Below, in pieces: positions 56,286 to 64,000 of a DNA stretch of 64,000 bases; position 1 is the stretch's first letter, and every line of letters begins with the position of its first letter. Below the pieces are notes generated by a model. The model made no database searches and was not told the origin of the DNA. It saw nothing but the letters and a program-made list of their open reading frames with translations. The DNA comes from UBA9659 sp965208605 (GTDB lineage: Bacteria; Pseudomonadota; Gammaproteobacteria; Pseudomonadales; Azotimanducaceae). The stretch lies in assembly GCA_965208605.1 (NCBI GenBank), contig OZ242345.1:248001-312000 (forward strand). Reading direction: 5' to 3'. The position numbers were made by a program, and so were the translations under genes.

Positions 56286-57389
56286 TCAAGTCGGCTCTTC
56301 TTCAGGGGCAAAGAAGTCCCTGATAATCGGCTGAAATCTATCCATATCCACCAGAAAGGCGTCATGCCCCTGTAGGGACGGCAGGTCGAAAAACGCGACT
56401 TCTCTTTCCGTGCTGAGGCAATCCGCGATGAGTTGTTGTTGTGCCAAGGGGAATAACAGATCAGTTTGAATACCTATCACCAGAGCCCGTCGTGCCCCGA
56501 CCCGGCTCAGTCCCACTTCAACTGAACCGCCGTGCTCAGCAACATCAAACAGATCCATTGCTCGAGAGAGATAGAGGTAGCAGTTGGCATCAAAGCCACT
56601 GACAAACTTGCTGGATTGAGCTTCCAGGTAGGACTCCACTTCAAAATCACGGTCAAAGGGTGCCGCGGTCAGCCGCTCTTCGGAGATCATCTCCCGGCCG
56701 AACCGCTGTTCAAGTTCGGCGGCACTGCGGTAGGTCAACATGCCTAGTTTCCTTGCTAGTTGCATACCGGTAATGGGTTCCTCAGCGTTTTTATAGTGAC
56801 CGTTTTTCCAAGCGGGGTCTCGAGTAATGATTTCTCGTTGGAGTGACCGTAGTGCAATCGCAAAGGGTGCAGCCTGGGCCGAGCCGGAGATGGTTACTAG
56901 ATTTTCCGCCACCTGGGGATGCAGGATGGAATAGGCGATGGAGGTCATCCCGCCCATGGATGCCCCCAGCACCGCATGCAGTCTTGATAACCCCAGGGCG
57001 TCCACCAGGGCATGCCCGGCCTGGGCAATGTCTTCAATGCTCAACCGAGGGAAACTGAGTCGGTATGGGGCATTGCTGAGGGGGTCAATGCTGGCGGGTC
57101 CTGTGGTGCCGAAGCAACTACCGAGGGAAGCCACGCAGAGCACAAAATATCTATTGGTATCAATGGGTTTGCCAGGACCTAGCATCTGCTCCCACCAGCC
57201 GGGAGAGGGGTCAGCCATGCAAGAGGCGGCATGCGCAGAGGGTGATAGACCGGTAAAGATCAAGATGCCGTTGTCTTTGCGGGCGTTCAATTCCCCCCAG
57301 GTTTCATAGGCAATGGATGGATTCAACAGCATGCCGTAGCGCATATTGAAAGTGCCGTCAATCTGGTGGAGCTTTCTCGCTGAGGTCAT
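56286..57389 (-). CDS. metX: Homoserine O-acyltransferase, MetX type
   Basis: 367 residues. MetX blocks are present: SLGSCFGTTGPASIDP, GASMGGMTSIAYSI (nucleophile Ser), SLQREIITRDPAWKNGHY and LPSLQGHDAFLVD (catalytic His and Asp). MetX acylates homoserine for methionine synthesis. Whether the donor is acetyl- or succinyl-CoA depends on a few residues I cannot judge; gammaproteobacterial MetX proteins are often succinyltransferases. It lies 53 bp downstream of the serine hydrolase on the same strand. Confidence 0.88.
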   Translation of the reverse strand: MTSARKLHQIDGTFNMRYGMLLNPSIAYETWGELNARKDNGILIFTGLSPSAHAASCMADPSPGWWEQMLGPGKPIDTNRYFVLCVASLGSCFGTTGPASIDPLSNAPYRLSFPRLSIEDIAQAGHALVDALGLSRLHAVLGASMGGMTSIAYSILHPQVAENLVTISGSAQAAPFAIALRSLQREIITRDPAWKNGHYKNAEEPITGMQLARKLGMLTYRSAAELEQRFGREMISEERLTAAPFDRDFEVESYLEAQSSKFVSGFDANCYLYLSRAMDLFDVAEHGGSVEVGLSRVGARRALVIGIQTDLLFPLAQQQLIADCLSTEREVAFFDLPSLQGHDAFLVDMDRFQPIIRDFFAPEEEPT

Positions 57390-57442
57390 CAGATAGTCTC
57401 TTGAGTGGGGCGCCTAACGCCTGGAGGCAGCGGTTACACCCA

Positions 57443-58594
57443 CTAGGGTTGATGACAGACTGCGGCCCGATTGGAAATACTCACGCCTCGGCGGCCCTGC
57501 CTGAGGGGGTTCTGGTCATGCCCATTGGTGCAGTAGGCAAAACTGATGCCGGAGGCGGGGTCAGCCCAGGCAATCTGCCCGCCAGCACCGTTATGCCCGA
57601 AAGCAGTGGGGGAATTGGTATGTCCAAAACCGCGAAAATTACGATACTTATCCCCGGCAATGATGACCCCTAGAGCTCGATTCGCCGGCTTGCCTGTCAA
57701 TATATCGGTCAGCTCAGGGTTCCTGAGTCGGGTCGCCTCATTGATGCAGGTTTTGGTCCAGAGTTGCTGCTCGCTATTGCCCATTAGTGCCTGATAGAAG
57801 AGTGCCAACTCAGCAGCCGACATAAGGCCGCCGGCACCCGGAATGGCGAGTCGCCGGAGCTCGGGAAGATTAAAACTGAGGATAGCTTCTGGAGTCACTT
57901 CGGTGACCGCGGGCATCGCGAGCCCCGCAGCGGCGAAGTCAGCTTCGGTCATGGGCTCACCGACCAGGCTGTTATGGGCAATGCGTGCATGCTGTTCATC
58001 GGGTGCACCCACCCACATATCGGGTAGACCCAGCGGCAGGGCGATGCGCTCGCGCACAAACTCTTCGTAAGCTACCCCGGTAATACGTTGGATAATTTCG
58101 GCGAGCACCCACATGGATGAGGTGGGGTGATATTCATATCGGGAACCGGGTTGCCAATTTAGTTTCCACTTGGCAAAGCGTTGTAGCTTCTTGGTCTCGT
58201 CCAGCCAATCACTCGGTCTGAATGGCGCATGCGGGAAGCCAGCAGTGTGAGTGAACAACTGTTCTACGGTGATATCCTGCTTGCCGTTGCTGGCAAATTC
58301 AGGAATGAACTCGGATACCCGGCGAGATACCTCCAGGCTTCCTTCTTGTATCAGCAACCAGGCTGCCGCTGAGGTAATCGCCTTGGTGGCAGAAAATATA
58401 CAAAAGAGAGATTGGTTGCTCGCCTCACCCCAGGTGTCAAACATGACGAGTTTGCCGTCCTTTGCTAAGGCGGCCTGGGCAGCCGGCAAGAGACCGGTAT
58501 CCACTTCTTGCTTTATTCTGGTGACTAGTTCCGACAACTTCTGAGCATTGATGCCGACTGTTTCGGGCTCAACTAGATAGGCACTAGCTTGCAT
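57443..58594 (-). CDS. Beta-lactamase-related serine hydrolase
   Basis: 383 residues of the class C beta-lactamase/esterase family. The active-site SxxK is in CIFSATKAITSAAAWL (about residues 66-69), the tyrosine motif is probably YEYHPTS, and GHNGAGGQIAWADP resembles the HxG third motif. There is no signal peptide, so it is probably a cytosolic esterase rather than a lactamase. Confidence 0.85.
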   Translation of the reverse strand: MQASAYLVEPETVGINAQKLSELVTRIKQEVDTGLLPAAQAALAKDGKLVMFDTWGEASNQSLFCIFSATKAITSAAAWLLIQEGSLEVSRRVSEFIPEFASNGKQDITVEQLFTHTAGFPHAPFRPSDWLDETKKLQRFAKWKLNWQPGSRYEYHPTSSMWVLAEIIQRITGVAYEEFVRERIALPLGLPDMWVGAPDEQHARIAHNSLVGEPMTEADFAAAGLAMPAVTEVTPEAILSFNLPELRRLAIPGAGGLMSAAELALFYQALMGNSEQQLWTKTCINEATRLRNPELTDILTGKPANRALGVIIAGDKYRNFRGFGHTNSPTAFGHNGAGGQIAWADPASGISFAYCTNGHDQNPLRQGRRGVSISNRAAVCHQP

Positions 58595-58686
58595 ATTTCC
58601 GCCTTATACACCATTGGAGAAGGGCGAATTATACGCACAAATTTGTTATCCCACGCATCTTCTCCGCGGCATCTTTTATATGCCCG

Positions 58687-58717
58687 GTCATTTCCGCCAA
58701 GGCGGGAATAACGAGGT
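58687..58717. repeat. Dispersed inverted repeat in the serine hydrolase-coxG gap
   Basis: TTTCCGCCAAGGCGGGAA forms a short perfect hairpin core and is flanked by GGTCA and GAGGTC. It is another variant of the dRS3-like family. The rest of the 244-bp gap between divergent genes shows no gene; the part nearest coxG has weak AAGAGTnnTTCTC-like repeats. Confidence 0.65.
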
Positions 58718-58838
58718 CACTGCTTAAGAGTATTTCTTTAGGGCATTTCTCAAGAGTGCTTCTCAATCAAGATTGCTTCATATACCCTTCTTTAACCGCG
58801 CTTTTTAATGTCTCTTTCCGAAGGAGTTAAAAGCAGCT

Positions 58839-59366
58839 ATGCAACTTCACTTGAGAGCCAAGCTCCCCCTCCCCCGGCGGGAAGTCTGGCAAGCCCTGAA
58901 TGATCCGGCGCTCTTGCAAGAATGTTTACCCGGTTGCGAGTCATTTGAACGAGCAGACGAGGATAGCTTTGATCTGGTACTCATGGCGAAGGTGGGGCCG
59001 GTCAAGGCAAGATTCAAAGGACAAGTATTCCTGACGGAGGTGGTGGCACCTCAGTCCTGTCGGATGCATGGGGCGGGTAAGGGTGGTGTTGCTGGCTTTG
59101 TCAAAGGTGATGCAGAGATTAGACTAGAAGCCCTTTTTGATGACAAGTTTGATGACAAGTTTGATGAACAGGAAGAAGCGATGACCGAGATGACCTGTAT
59201 CGTGACCGCCACCGTTGGCGGTAAACTTGCCCAGGTGGGGTCCCGGCTGGTATCCGGGGCAGCACGCAAACTAGCGACCGAATTTTTTACTCGTTTTGTC
59301 CAGATGACTGTCGGTGAGGATGCCGAAGAAGTAGCACTAGAGGCTATTATTAGAGGGAAGGATTAG
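58839..59366 (+). CDS. coxG: CoxG-like SRPBCC protein
   Basis: 175 residues. N-terminal QLHLRAKLPLPRREVWQALNDPALLQECLPGCESFE is the CoxG signature region; CoxG anchors or matures molybdenum hydroxylases of the CO dehydrogenase family at the membrane. A 12-bp duplication at 59139-59162 gives FDDKFDDKFDE. AAGGAG lies 12 nt before the ATG. It leads the coxSLM genes, with a 93-bp gap. Confidence 0.86.
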   Translation: MQLHLRAKLPLPRREVWQALNDPALLQECLPGCESFERADEDSFDLVLMAKVGPVKARFKGQVFLTEVVAPQSCRMHGAGKGGVAGFVKGDAEIRLEALFDDKFDDKFDEQEEAMTEMTCIVTATVGGKLAQVGSRLVSGAARKLATEFFTRFVQMTVGEDAEEVALEAIIRGKD

Positions 59367-59408
59367 AGACCATGATTAAAGGTCATGGAAGTGCCCGCTT
59401 AACAGCAG

Positions 59409-59432
59409 GTTCATAACCATGTTCATAACAAC
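59409..59432 (+). repeat. 12-bp direct repeat (2 units) upstream of coxS
   Basis: GTTCATAACCAT and GTTCATAACAAC follow each other in the short gap before coxS, 27 bp from its start codon. A looser third copy (GATAACAAC) follows. Confidence 0.65.
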
Positions 59433-59459
59433 AATATTGATAACAACAGGTAACCAGCC

Positions 59460-59960
59460 ATGACAGCAGAGGCCGCGACAAGCATAGACAAAGTAGTAGC
59501 AGTCAATCTGAAAGTGAACCATAAAACCGTCATAGCCCAGTGCGCGGCAAACATGACACTGGATGAGCTGCTACGGGAGCAACTGGGGCTCACCGGCACG
59601 CATGTCGGTTGCGATACGAGTCAATGCGGCAGTTGCACCGTGCATTTTAATGGCCGGGCGGTCAAGGCATGTACCCTCCTGGTTGCCCAGTGCGAGGGTG
59701 CCGAGATCACCAGCATTGAGGGGCTGGGTACGGCGGATAATTTGCATCCTATGCAATCTGCATTTCGTGAATGTCACGGCCTGCAGTGTGGCTTTTGTAC
59801 TCCAGGGATGATTATGGCAGCAGTTGATCTGGTGCATCGGGAGGAAGTGCTTGATGAGCAGACTATTCGCAAGGGTCTTGAAGGCAATATCTGCCGCTGC
59901 ACGGGCTATCACAATATAGTGCGCGCGGTGGAAACTGCCGCCAAGAAGATGAGGAACTAG
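59460..59960 (+). CDS. coxS: Molybdenum hydroxylase small subunit with two [2Fe-2S] clusters (CoxS-like)
   Basis: 166 residues. Plant-type cluster cysteines are in GCDTSQCGSCTVHF and the following AC; the second cluster is in CGFCTPGMIM and NICRCTGYHN. It passes electrons from the molybdenum site to FAD in the coxSLM complex. It ends 2 bp before coxL. Confidence 0.92.
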   Translation: MTAEAATSIDKVVAVNLKVNHKTVIAQCAANMTLDELLREQLGLTGTHVGCDTSQCGSCTVHFNGRAVKACTLLVAQCEGAEITSIEGLGTADNLHPMQSAFRECHGLQCGFCTPGMIMAAVDLVHREEVLDEQTIRKGLEGNICRCTGYHNIVRAVETAAKKMRN

Positions 59961-59962
59961 AC

Positions 59963-62320
59963 ATGGTAGCAACAACCATTGGTAAGTCCGTATTGCGTAA
60001 AGAAGACCTGCGGTTTATTACCGGCAAGGGCCGATACACCGATGACATCAATCTGCCCGGCCAGGTTTATGCGGCCTTCGTCCGTTCGCCGGTAGCGCAT
60101 GCCAGGATTAACAGTATTGAGACCACTGAGGCGGCAGCCCTCCCCGGTGTCCGCGCCGTGCTGACCGGTACCCAGCTGGCGGCCGATGGCCTGGGCGGGC
60201 TTCCCTGTGGGTGGATGCTCCACTCCAAAGACGGCAGTGAAATGAAGCAACCACAGCACCCGGTCATGGCGGTAGATAAGGTCAACTATCTGGGTGAGCC
60301 CCTTGCTATAGTGATTGCCGATACCCGGCACCTCGCAAAAGATGCCGCCGAGCGGGTCGCGGTGGATTATGAAGAACTGCCAGCAGTCGTGAGCCCAGAC
60401 CAGGCACGCACTGCTACTCAGGTGCATGCTGAGGCACCGAATAACATCTGCTACGAGTGGGAACTGGGCGACCAGGCAGAGACCGAGGCGGCCCTTGCCT
60501 CAGCGGCGCATGTCACCCGCTATTCACTGGTCAACAATCGACTCATACCCAACGCCATGGAACCCCGCGCGGCGCTTGCCGATTATAATCCTGGCACTGA
60601 GGAATTGACGCTGTACACCACAAGCCAGAATCCACATCTGGTGCGGCTAATCTTCACCGCCTTTGTGCAACTCGCGCCAGAGCATAAGTTACGCATCATC
60701 GCCCCGGATGTGGGTGGTGGTTTTGGTTCCAAGATATTTGTCTATTCAGAAGAGACAGCCCTTGCCTGGGCAGCGATGAAACTCGGCATGGCAATCAAGT
60801 GGACTGCAGAAAGAGCCGAGTCTTTTCTTGCCGATGCGCATGGCCGGGATCATGTGACCGAGGCGGCACTAGCACTAGATGAGGCCGGGCACTTCCTCGC
60901 GCTGAGAGTGAAAACAACAGCCAATATGGGCGCCTACCTGTCCACCTTTGCTTCTTCGGTGCCGACCTATCTCTACGCCACCTTGCTCGCGGGTCAGTAT
61001 AAGACACCCCATATCTACGTCGAGGTGGATGCAGTCTTTACCAATACCGCCCCGGTGGATGCGTATAGAGGTGCGGGTCGGCCTGAGGCGACCTATCTAG
61101 TGGAACGGATCGTCAATCTGGCAGCGGTGGAACTGGGCATTGACCCCGTGGAATTAAGACGCCGCAATATGATTCAGCCGGAAGACTTCCCGTATCAGAC
61201 GCCGGTCCTGCTTGAATATGACATAGGCGACTATGAAGCCAGTTTGAACAAGGCATTAGCTATGGCGGGTTATGCTGAGTTTCCCTCCCGACAAGAAGCT
61301 GCCCAGTCTCGGGGCAAACTGCGCGGTATCGGCGTGAGTTGCTACATTGAAGCCTGTGGCCTGGCACCTTCCAAGATGGCTGGTGCACTGGGCGCCGGGG
61401 TCGGTCTTTGGGAATCTGGCGAGGTCAGAGTGAATCCTACCGGCAGCGTGACCGTCTTAACCGGCACCCACAGTCATGGGCAGGGACACGAGACCACCTT
61501 TGCCCAACTCGTTGCCGGTAAGTTCGGTATCTCGGTGGATGATGTTGAGGTGGTGCATGGCGATACCGGCAAGCTGGACTTCGGGCTGGGCACCTATGGT
61601 TCTCGGTCCCTGGTGGTGGGCGGTTCTGCGCTCAGTAATGCTGCCGACAAGGTCATTGAGAAGGGCTACAAAATAGCTGCTCATCTGTTGGATACCGACC
61701 GGGATAAGATCGATTTTGATGAGGGTCAATTCCGCGTTCGGGACAGCAATCAATCAAAAACCTTTCAAGAAATCGCCTTCGCCGCTTATGTGCCTCACGA
61801 TTATCCACTGGAGTTGGAACCAGGACTGTCCGAAAAGGCCTTTTATGATCCAGTCAATTTTACCTATCCCGCCGGAACCCATATTTGTGAAGTGGAGATA
61901 GACCCGGAAACCGGGGTGGTGGAGGTGGTGGGCTTCACGGTGGTAGATGACTTTGGCATTATCATCAATCCGATGATTGTTGAGGGTCAGGTGCATGGTG
62001 GTGTTGCCCAGGGGCTCGGTCAGGCACTCTTGGAAAATTGCGTCTATGACGCCGCCGGGCAATTGCAAACGGGTTCTTATATGGATTACGCCATGCCCAG
62101 AGCGGACGACCTGCCGTCCATCTCCGTTGCCACGACTCGCACTAGTTGTACTCACAATCCGGTGGGTGCCAAGGGTTGCGGGGAAGCCGGCACCATCGGC
62201 TCCCCTCCGGCGGTCATCAATGCGATCACCCAGGCCCTGGGGGTGCGCGATATCAGCATGCCGGCGACACCGGAAAAGGTATGGCGTGCCCTAGGCATCA
62301 GGAGGAAGACGCATGTATAA
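59963..62320 (+). CDS. coxL: Molybdenum hydroxylase large subunit, form II CoxL type
   Basis: 785 residues. Molybdopterin-binding blocks are present: PDVGGGFGSKIFVYSEE, GTHSHGQGHETTFAQ and KGCGEAGTIGSPPAVINAI. The active-site loop is AYRGAGR. Form I (true CO dehydrogenase) has AYxCSFR instead, so this is form II, whose substrates are mostly unknown and may be aldehydes or N-heterocycles. Given the neighbours, an aromatic or heterocyclic substrate is possible. The start codon follows coxS by 2 bp and the stop overlaps coxM. Confidence 0.92.
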   Translation: MVATTIGKSVLRKEDLRFITGKGRYTDDINLPGQVYAAFVRSPVAHARINSIETTEAAALPGVRAVLTGTQLAADGLGGLPCGWMLHSKDGSEMKQPQHPVMAVDKVNYLGEPLAIVIADTRHLAKDAAERVAVDYEELPAVVSPDQARTATQVHAEAPNNICYEWELGDQAETEAALASAAHVTRYSLVNNRLIPNAMEPRAALADYNPGTEELTLYTTSQNPHLVRLIFTAFVQLAPEHKLRIIAPDVGGGFGSKIFVYSEETALAWAAMKLGMAIKWTAERAESFLADAHGRDHVTEAALALDEAGHFLALRVKTTANMGAYLSTFASSVPTYLYATLLAGQYKTPHIYVEVDAVFTNTAPVDAYRGAGRPEATYLVERIVNLAAVELGIDPVELRRRNMIQPEDFPYQTPVLLEYDIGDYEASLNKALAMAGYAEFPSRQEAAQSRGKLRGIGVSCYIEACGLAPSKMAGALGAGVGLWESGEVRVNPTGSVTVLTGTHSHGQGHETTFAQLVAGKFGISVDDVEVVHGDTGKLDFGLGTYGSRSLVVGGSALSNAADKVIEKGYKIAAHLLDTDRDKIDFDEGQFRVRDSNQSKTFQEIAFAAYVPHDYPLELEPGLSEKAFYDPVNFTYPAGTHICEVEIDPETGVVEVVGFTVVDDFGIIINPMIVEGQVHGGVAQGLGQALLENCVYDAAGQLQTGSYMDYAMPRADDLPSISVATTRTSCTHNPVGAKGCGEAGTIGSPPAVINAITQALGVRDISMPATPEKVWRALGIRRKTHV

Positions 62321-63125
62321 CTTTAACTATCATCGCCCGACCAGTATTGATGAAGCCCTGAGTTACTATGAGCAGGCGGAGGACGGGCAGTATCTCGCCG
62401 GTGGTCATACCCTGATACCGACCATGAAGCAAAGACTCAACGCCCCTACCGATCTGATTGATCTCAGTGGCATTGAAGCTATGCGCGGTATTCGTCCCGC
62501 TGCTGAGACCCAGTCAGAGATACTCGAGATAGGTGCCTTGAATCGGCATGCAGAAGTCGCCCAGTCATCCATCGTCCAATCCATGATACCGGCGCTGAGT
62601 GTCCTGGCAGCAGGCATTGGCGATGCCCAGGTGAGGAATTGCGGTACCTTAGGAGGCTCGGTAGCAAATTGTGACCCGGCAGCGGACTATCCGGCCGCAG
62701 TCCTGGGTTTAAATGCCCACCTAGTGACCAGTCGCCGCACCCTGCCGGCTGAGGCCTTTTTTACCGGGATGTTTGAGACCGCGCTAGAAGCAGGCGAGTT
62801 GCTGACTAGTGTGCACTTCCCCAGGCCTGAGGCGGCGGCCTATGTGAAGTTCCCGAACCCCGCTTCCCGCTATGCCATAGTCGGTCTATTTATCGCCCAG
62901 ACCGCGGCGGGGGTGCGGGTAGCCATCACCGGTGCGGCACCGGCTGTGTTTCGTGCCGAGGTGATGGAAGCTGCCTTGAGCAAGGACTTTAGCGTCTCTG
63001 CCTTAGATGACCTCTTGCTGCCCTCAGGTGATATGAACAGTGATCTGCACGCCAGTGCTGAGTATCGTGCGCATCTTTGTACGGTCATGGCGCAACGTGC
63101 TGTTGCCTTGATTTGTGCCGCTTGA
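62313..63125 (+). CDS. coxM: Molybdenum hydroxylase FAD subunit (CoxM-like)
   Basis: 270 residues. FAD-binding segments are YLAGGHTLIPTMKQRL and DAQVRNCGTLGGSVANCDPA. It overlaps coxL by 8 bp, with AGGAGG 6 nt before its ATG. Its 3' end overlaps the convergent membrane-protein gene by 41 bp. The gene order S-L-M differs from the M-S-L order of form I operons. Confidence 0.92.
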   Translation: MYNFNYHRPTSIDEALSYYEQAEDGQYLAGGHTLIPTMKQRLNAPTDLIDLSGIEAMRGIRPAAETQSEILEIGALNRHAEVAQSSIVQSMIPALSVLAAGIGDAQVRNCGTLGGSVANCDPAADYPAAVLGLNAHLVTSRRTLPAEAFFTGMFETALEAGELLTSVHFPRPEAAAYVKFPNPASRYAIVGLFIAQTAAGVRVAITGAAPAVFRAEVMEAALSKDFSVSALDDLLLPSGDMNSDLHASAEYRAHLCTVMAQRAVALICAA

Positions 63126-63750
63126 AATACCGGCTCAGCAATAGGGTCACGGCATAGCCGGTGACCACCGGGTCAATCACATAGTCCCACAAATTATCCG
63201 ACTCAAGGATGCCCAGTAGCCAACCCAAAGATGCCGTTGCCAAGAGCAAGGCGGGCAGGGTGTGGCGATATAGAAGGCACCAGGCGAAGAGCACAAAGAG
63301 GATGGGCATCAAGAGCACCGGATAATAGCCGAGGGCGTAGAGATCAAACCGAGTCATGCCGAGTGCCGTCGGATAGAGTAGTAGCCCGGTGCCGAGGAGG
63401 ACACCCGCGATATAGTATTCGGCTGTGCTGGTCGGTATTTTGGAGCGCCATCTCGGTACTAGCCTTAGGCTAGCTCGCCATAGAAACCACATCATACTCA
63501 GCACTGACAGATCTCCCATGATGATGCGCCCCCACCCGGCTATTCCCCAGGAGGCGGCGCCAGGGTCCAGCGGTATTAAGCAGCCGCCCAGCACCACCAA
63601 AAATACCATCACCAGGAGCCGGTGCTGCCGGGTATGTTTATTAACCAGCGCATCAACCAGAGTATCAACCAGAGCGGTTACCGCCAGGGCGATGACCAGG
63701 GCGGCGCCGACTAGCGGCAGATATAGGCTCAACAGGGTGGTGGGGGACAT
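63085..63750 (-). CDS. Multi-spanning membrane protein of unknown function, coupled to lptG
   Basis: 221 residues from the ATG at 63750-63748, which overlaps the lptG stop (TAATG). It has about six or seven hydrophobic helices (LLSLYLPLVGAALVIALAVT, RLLVMVFLVVLGGCLIPLDP, ALGYYPVLLMPILFVLFAW) and a basic tail (RYFKRHKSRQ). I do not recognise the family. A 12-bp repeat at 63651-63674 gives the LVDTLVDALV series. The last 41 bp overlap coxM on the other strand. Confidence 0.65.
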   Translation of the reverse strand: MSPTTLLSLYLPLVGAALVIALAVTALVDTLVDALVNKHTRQHRLLVMVFLVVLGGCLIPLDPGAASWGIAGWGRIIMGDLSVLSMMWFLWRASLRLVPRWRSKIPTSTAEYYIAGVLLGTGLLLYPTALGMTRFDLYALGYYPVLLMPILFVLFAWCLLYRHTLPALLLATASLGWLLGILESDNLWDYVIDPVVTGYAVTLLLSRYFKRHKSRQQHVAP

Positions 63751-64000
63751 TAGTTGGCGCGTTTCAGCAACAGATAGCCCATCCCCAGACAGATGCAAAT
63801 AGGCGTCAGGGTAGCGACCAGCGGCGAGAAGCCGAACACCAGACTGGCCGGTGATAAGAGATCCTGCAAAAACTTGAACAGGACCCCAATGATGATGCCG
63901 CTCAGGACACGCACGCCCATGCTTGTCTCTCGGAGGGGACCAAAAATAAAGGACACCGCGACCAGCACCAGACTGAGGCTGGCTATGGGCTGCAACAACT
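63750..64000 (-). CDS. lptG: LPS export permease LptG, C-terminal end (start beyond the window)
   Basis: Frame open from the right edge to the stop at 63752-63750. The visible 82 residues (PIASLSLVLVAVSFIFGPLRE, GVRVLSGIIIGVLFKFLQDL, LVFGFSPLVATLTPICICLG) match the last two or three helices of the YjgP/YjgQ family, the inner-membrane permease that moves lipopolysaccharide to the Lpt bridge. LptF versus LptG cannot be fully told apart from this end; the FGPLR and FGFSP segments favour LptG. Confidence 0.8.
   Translation of the reverse strand, partial: LLQPIASLSLVLVAVSFIFGPLRETSMGVRVLSGIIIGVLFKFLQDLLSPASLVFGFSPLVATLTPICICLGMGYLLLKRAN

Noticed and set aside
59963..62320. A true carbon monoxide dehydrogenase
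   Set aside because: The active-site loop is AYRGAGR (form II), not the AYxCSFR of form I enzymes.

Overview
The window looks like a chromosome segment of a Gram-negative, aerobic, heterotrophic gammaproteobacterium, probably aquatic or host-associated. Evidence: outer-membrane autotransporters with C-terminal barrels, an LptG fragment, a TonB-dependent receptor, a TtpC-type TonB energising operon, PEP carboxylase, and a catabolic set built on CoA thioesters and molybdenum hydroxylases. I cannot name a genus. No phage, plasmid, integrase, transposase, CRISPR or restriction genes are visible apart from one orphan DNA methyltransferase.

Layout. 1-2.1 kb: MATE exporter (partial) and a DNA methyltransferase. 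2.1-19 kb: three tandem paralogous giant autotransporters (here AT1, AT2, AT3, all on the minus strand), separated by clusters of mosaic palindromic repeats and one pair of tiny membrane-protein genes. 19-33.6 kb: mostly housekeeping genes (nucleoside transporter, MDR oxidoreductase, Atm1-type ABC exporter coupled to a Nudix hydrolase, CoA-transferase, TrmH-type methylase, selenocysteine glutathione peroxidase, tRNA-Ala, PEP carboxylase, AhpD-like protein). 33.6-38.9 kb: a six-gene TonB/ExbBD/TtpC/DUF3450/TPR operon on the minus strand. 39-49 kb: a catabolic cluster (glutamine amidotransferase, metal-dependent cyclase/formamidase, two-subunit indolepyruvate:ferredoxin-type oxidoreductase, RidA, enoyl-CoA hydratase, SDR, and an aromatic-acyl-CoA monooxygenase fused to an old-yellow-enzyme reductase). 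49-56 kb: TonB receptor, gluconate-dehydrogenase-type small subunit with a GMC oxidoreductase, alpha/beta hydrolase, acyl-CoA dehydrogenase. 56-64 kb: MetX, serine hydrolase, CoxG and CoxSLM molybdenum hydroxylase, a membrane protein and the end of lptG.

The most striking system is surface phase variation. Each autotransporter gene carries a run of 18-19 C (coding strand) inside its signal-peptide codons, and the three runs sit in three different frames. As written here AT2 is ON, while AT1 (+2 nt) and AT3 (+1 nt) are OFF. The C-terminal barrels, linkers, promoters and leader regions are nearly identical, while the Ig-like passengers differ. A fourth tract (G17) lies inside the TonB receptor gene at 50057-50073, currently in frame. 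This gives four slippage switches on outer-membrane proteins.

A second notable item is a glutathione peroxidase whose catalytic position is an in-frame TGA, followed by a hairpin with a GGUC loop like the E. coli fdhF SECIS. It is best read as a selenoprotein rather than a broken gene.

A third pattern is the abundance of short tandem duplications. Those between genes have units of 11, 13, 14, 12 or 24 bp and often sit just upstream of start codons. All those seen inside genes have units that are multiples of three. Together with the mosaic repeats at gene ends and the long homopolymers, this suggests a genome that tolerates or exploits replication slippage.
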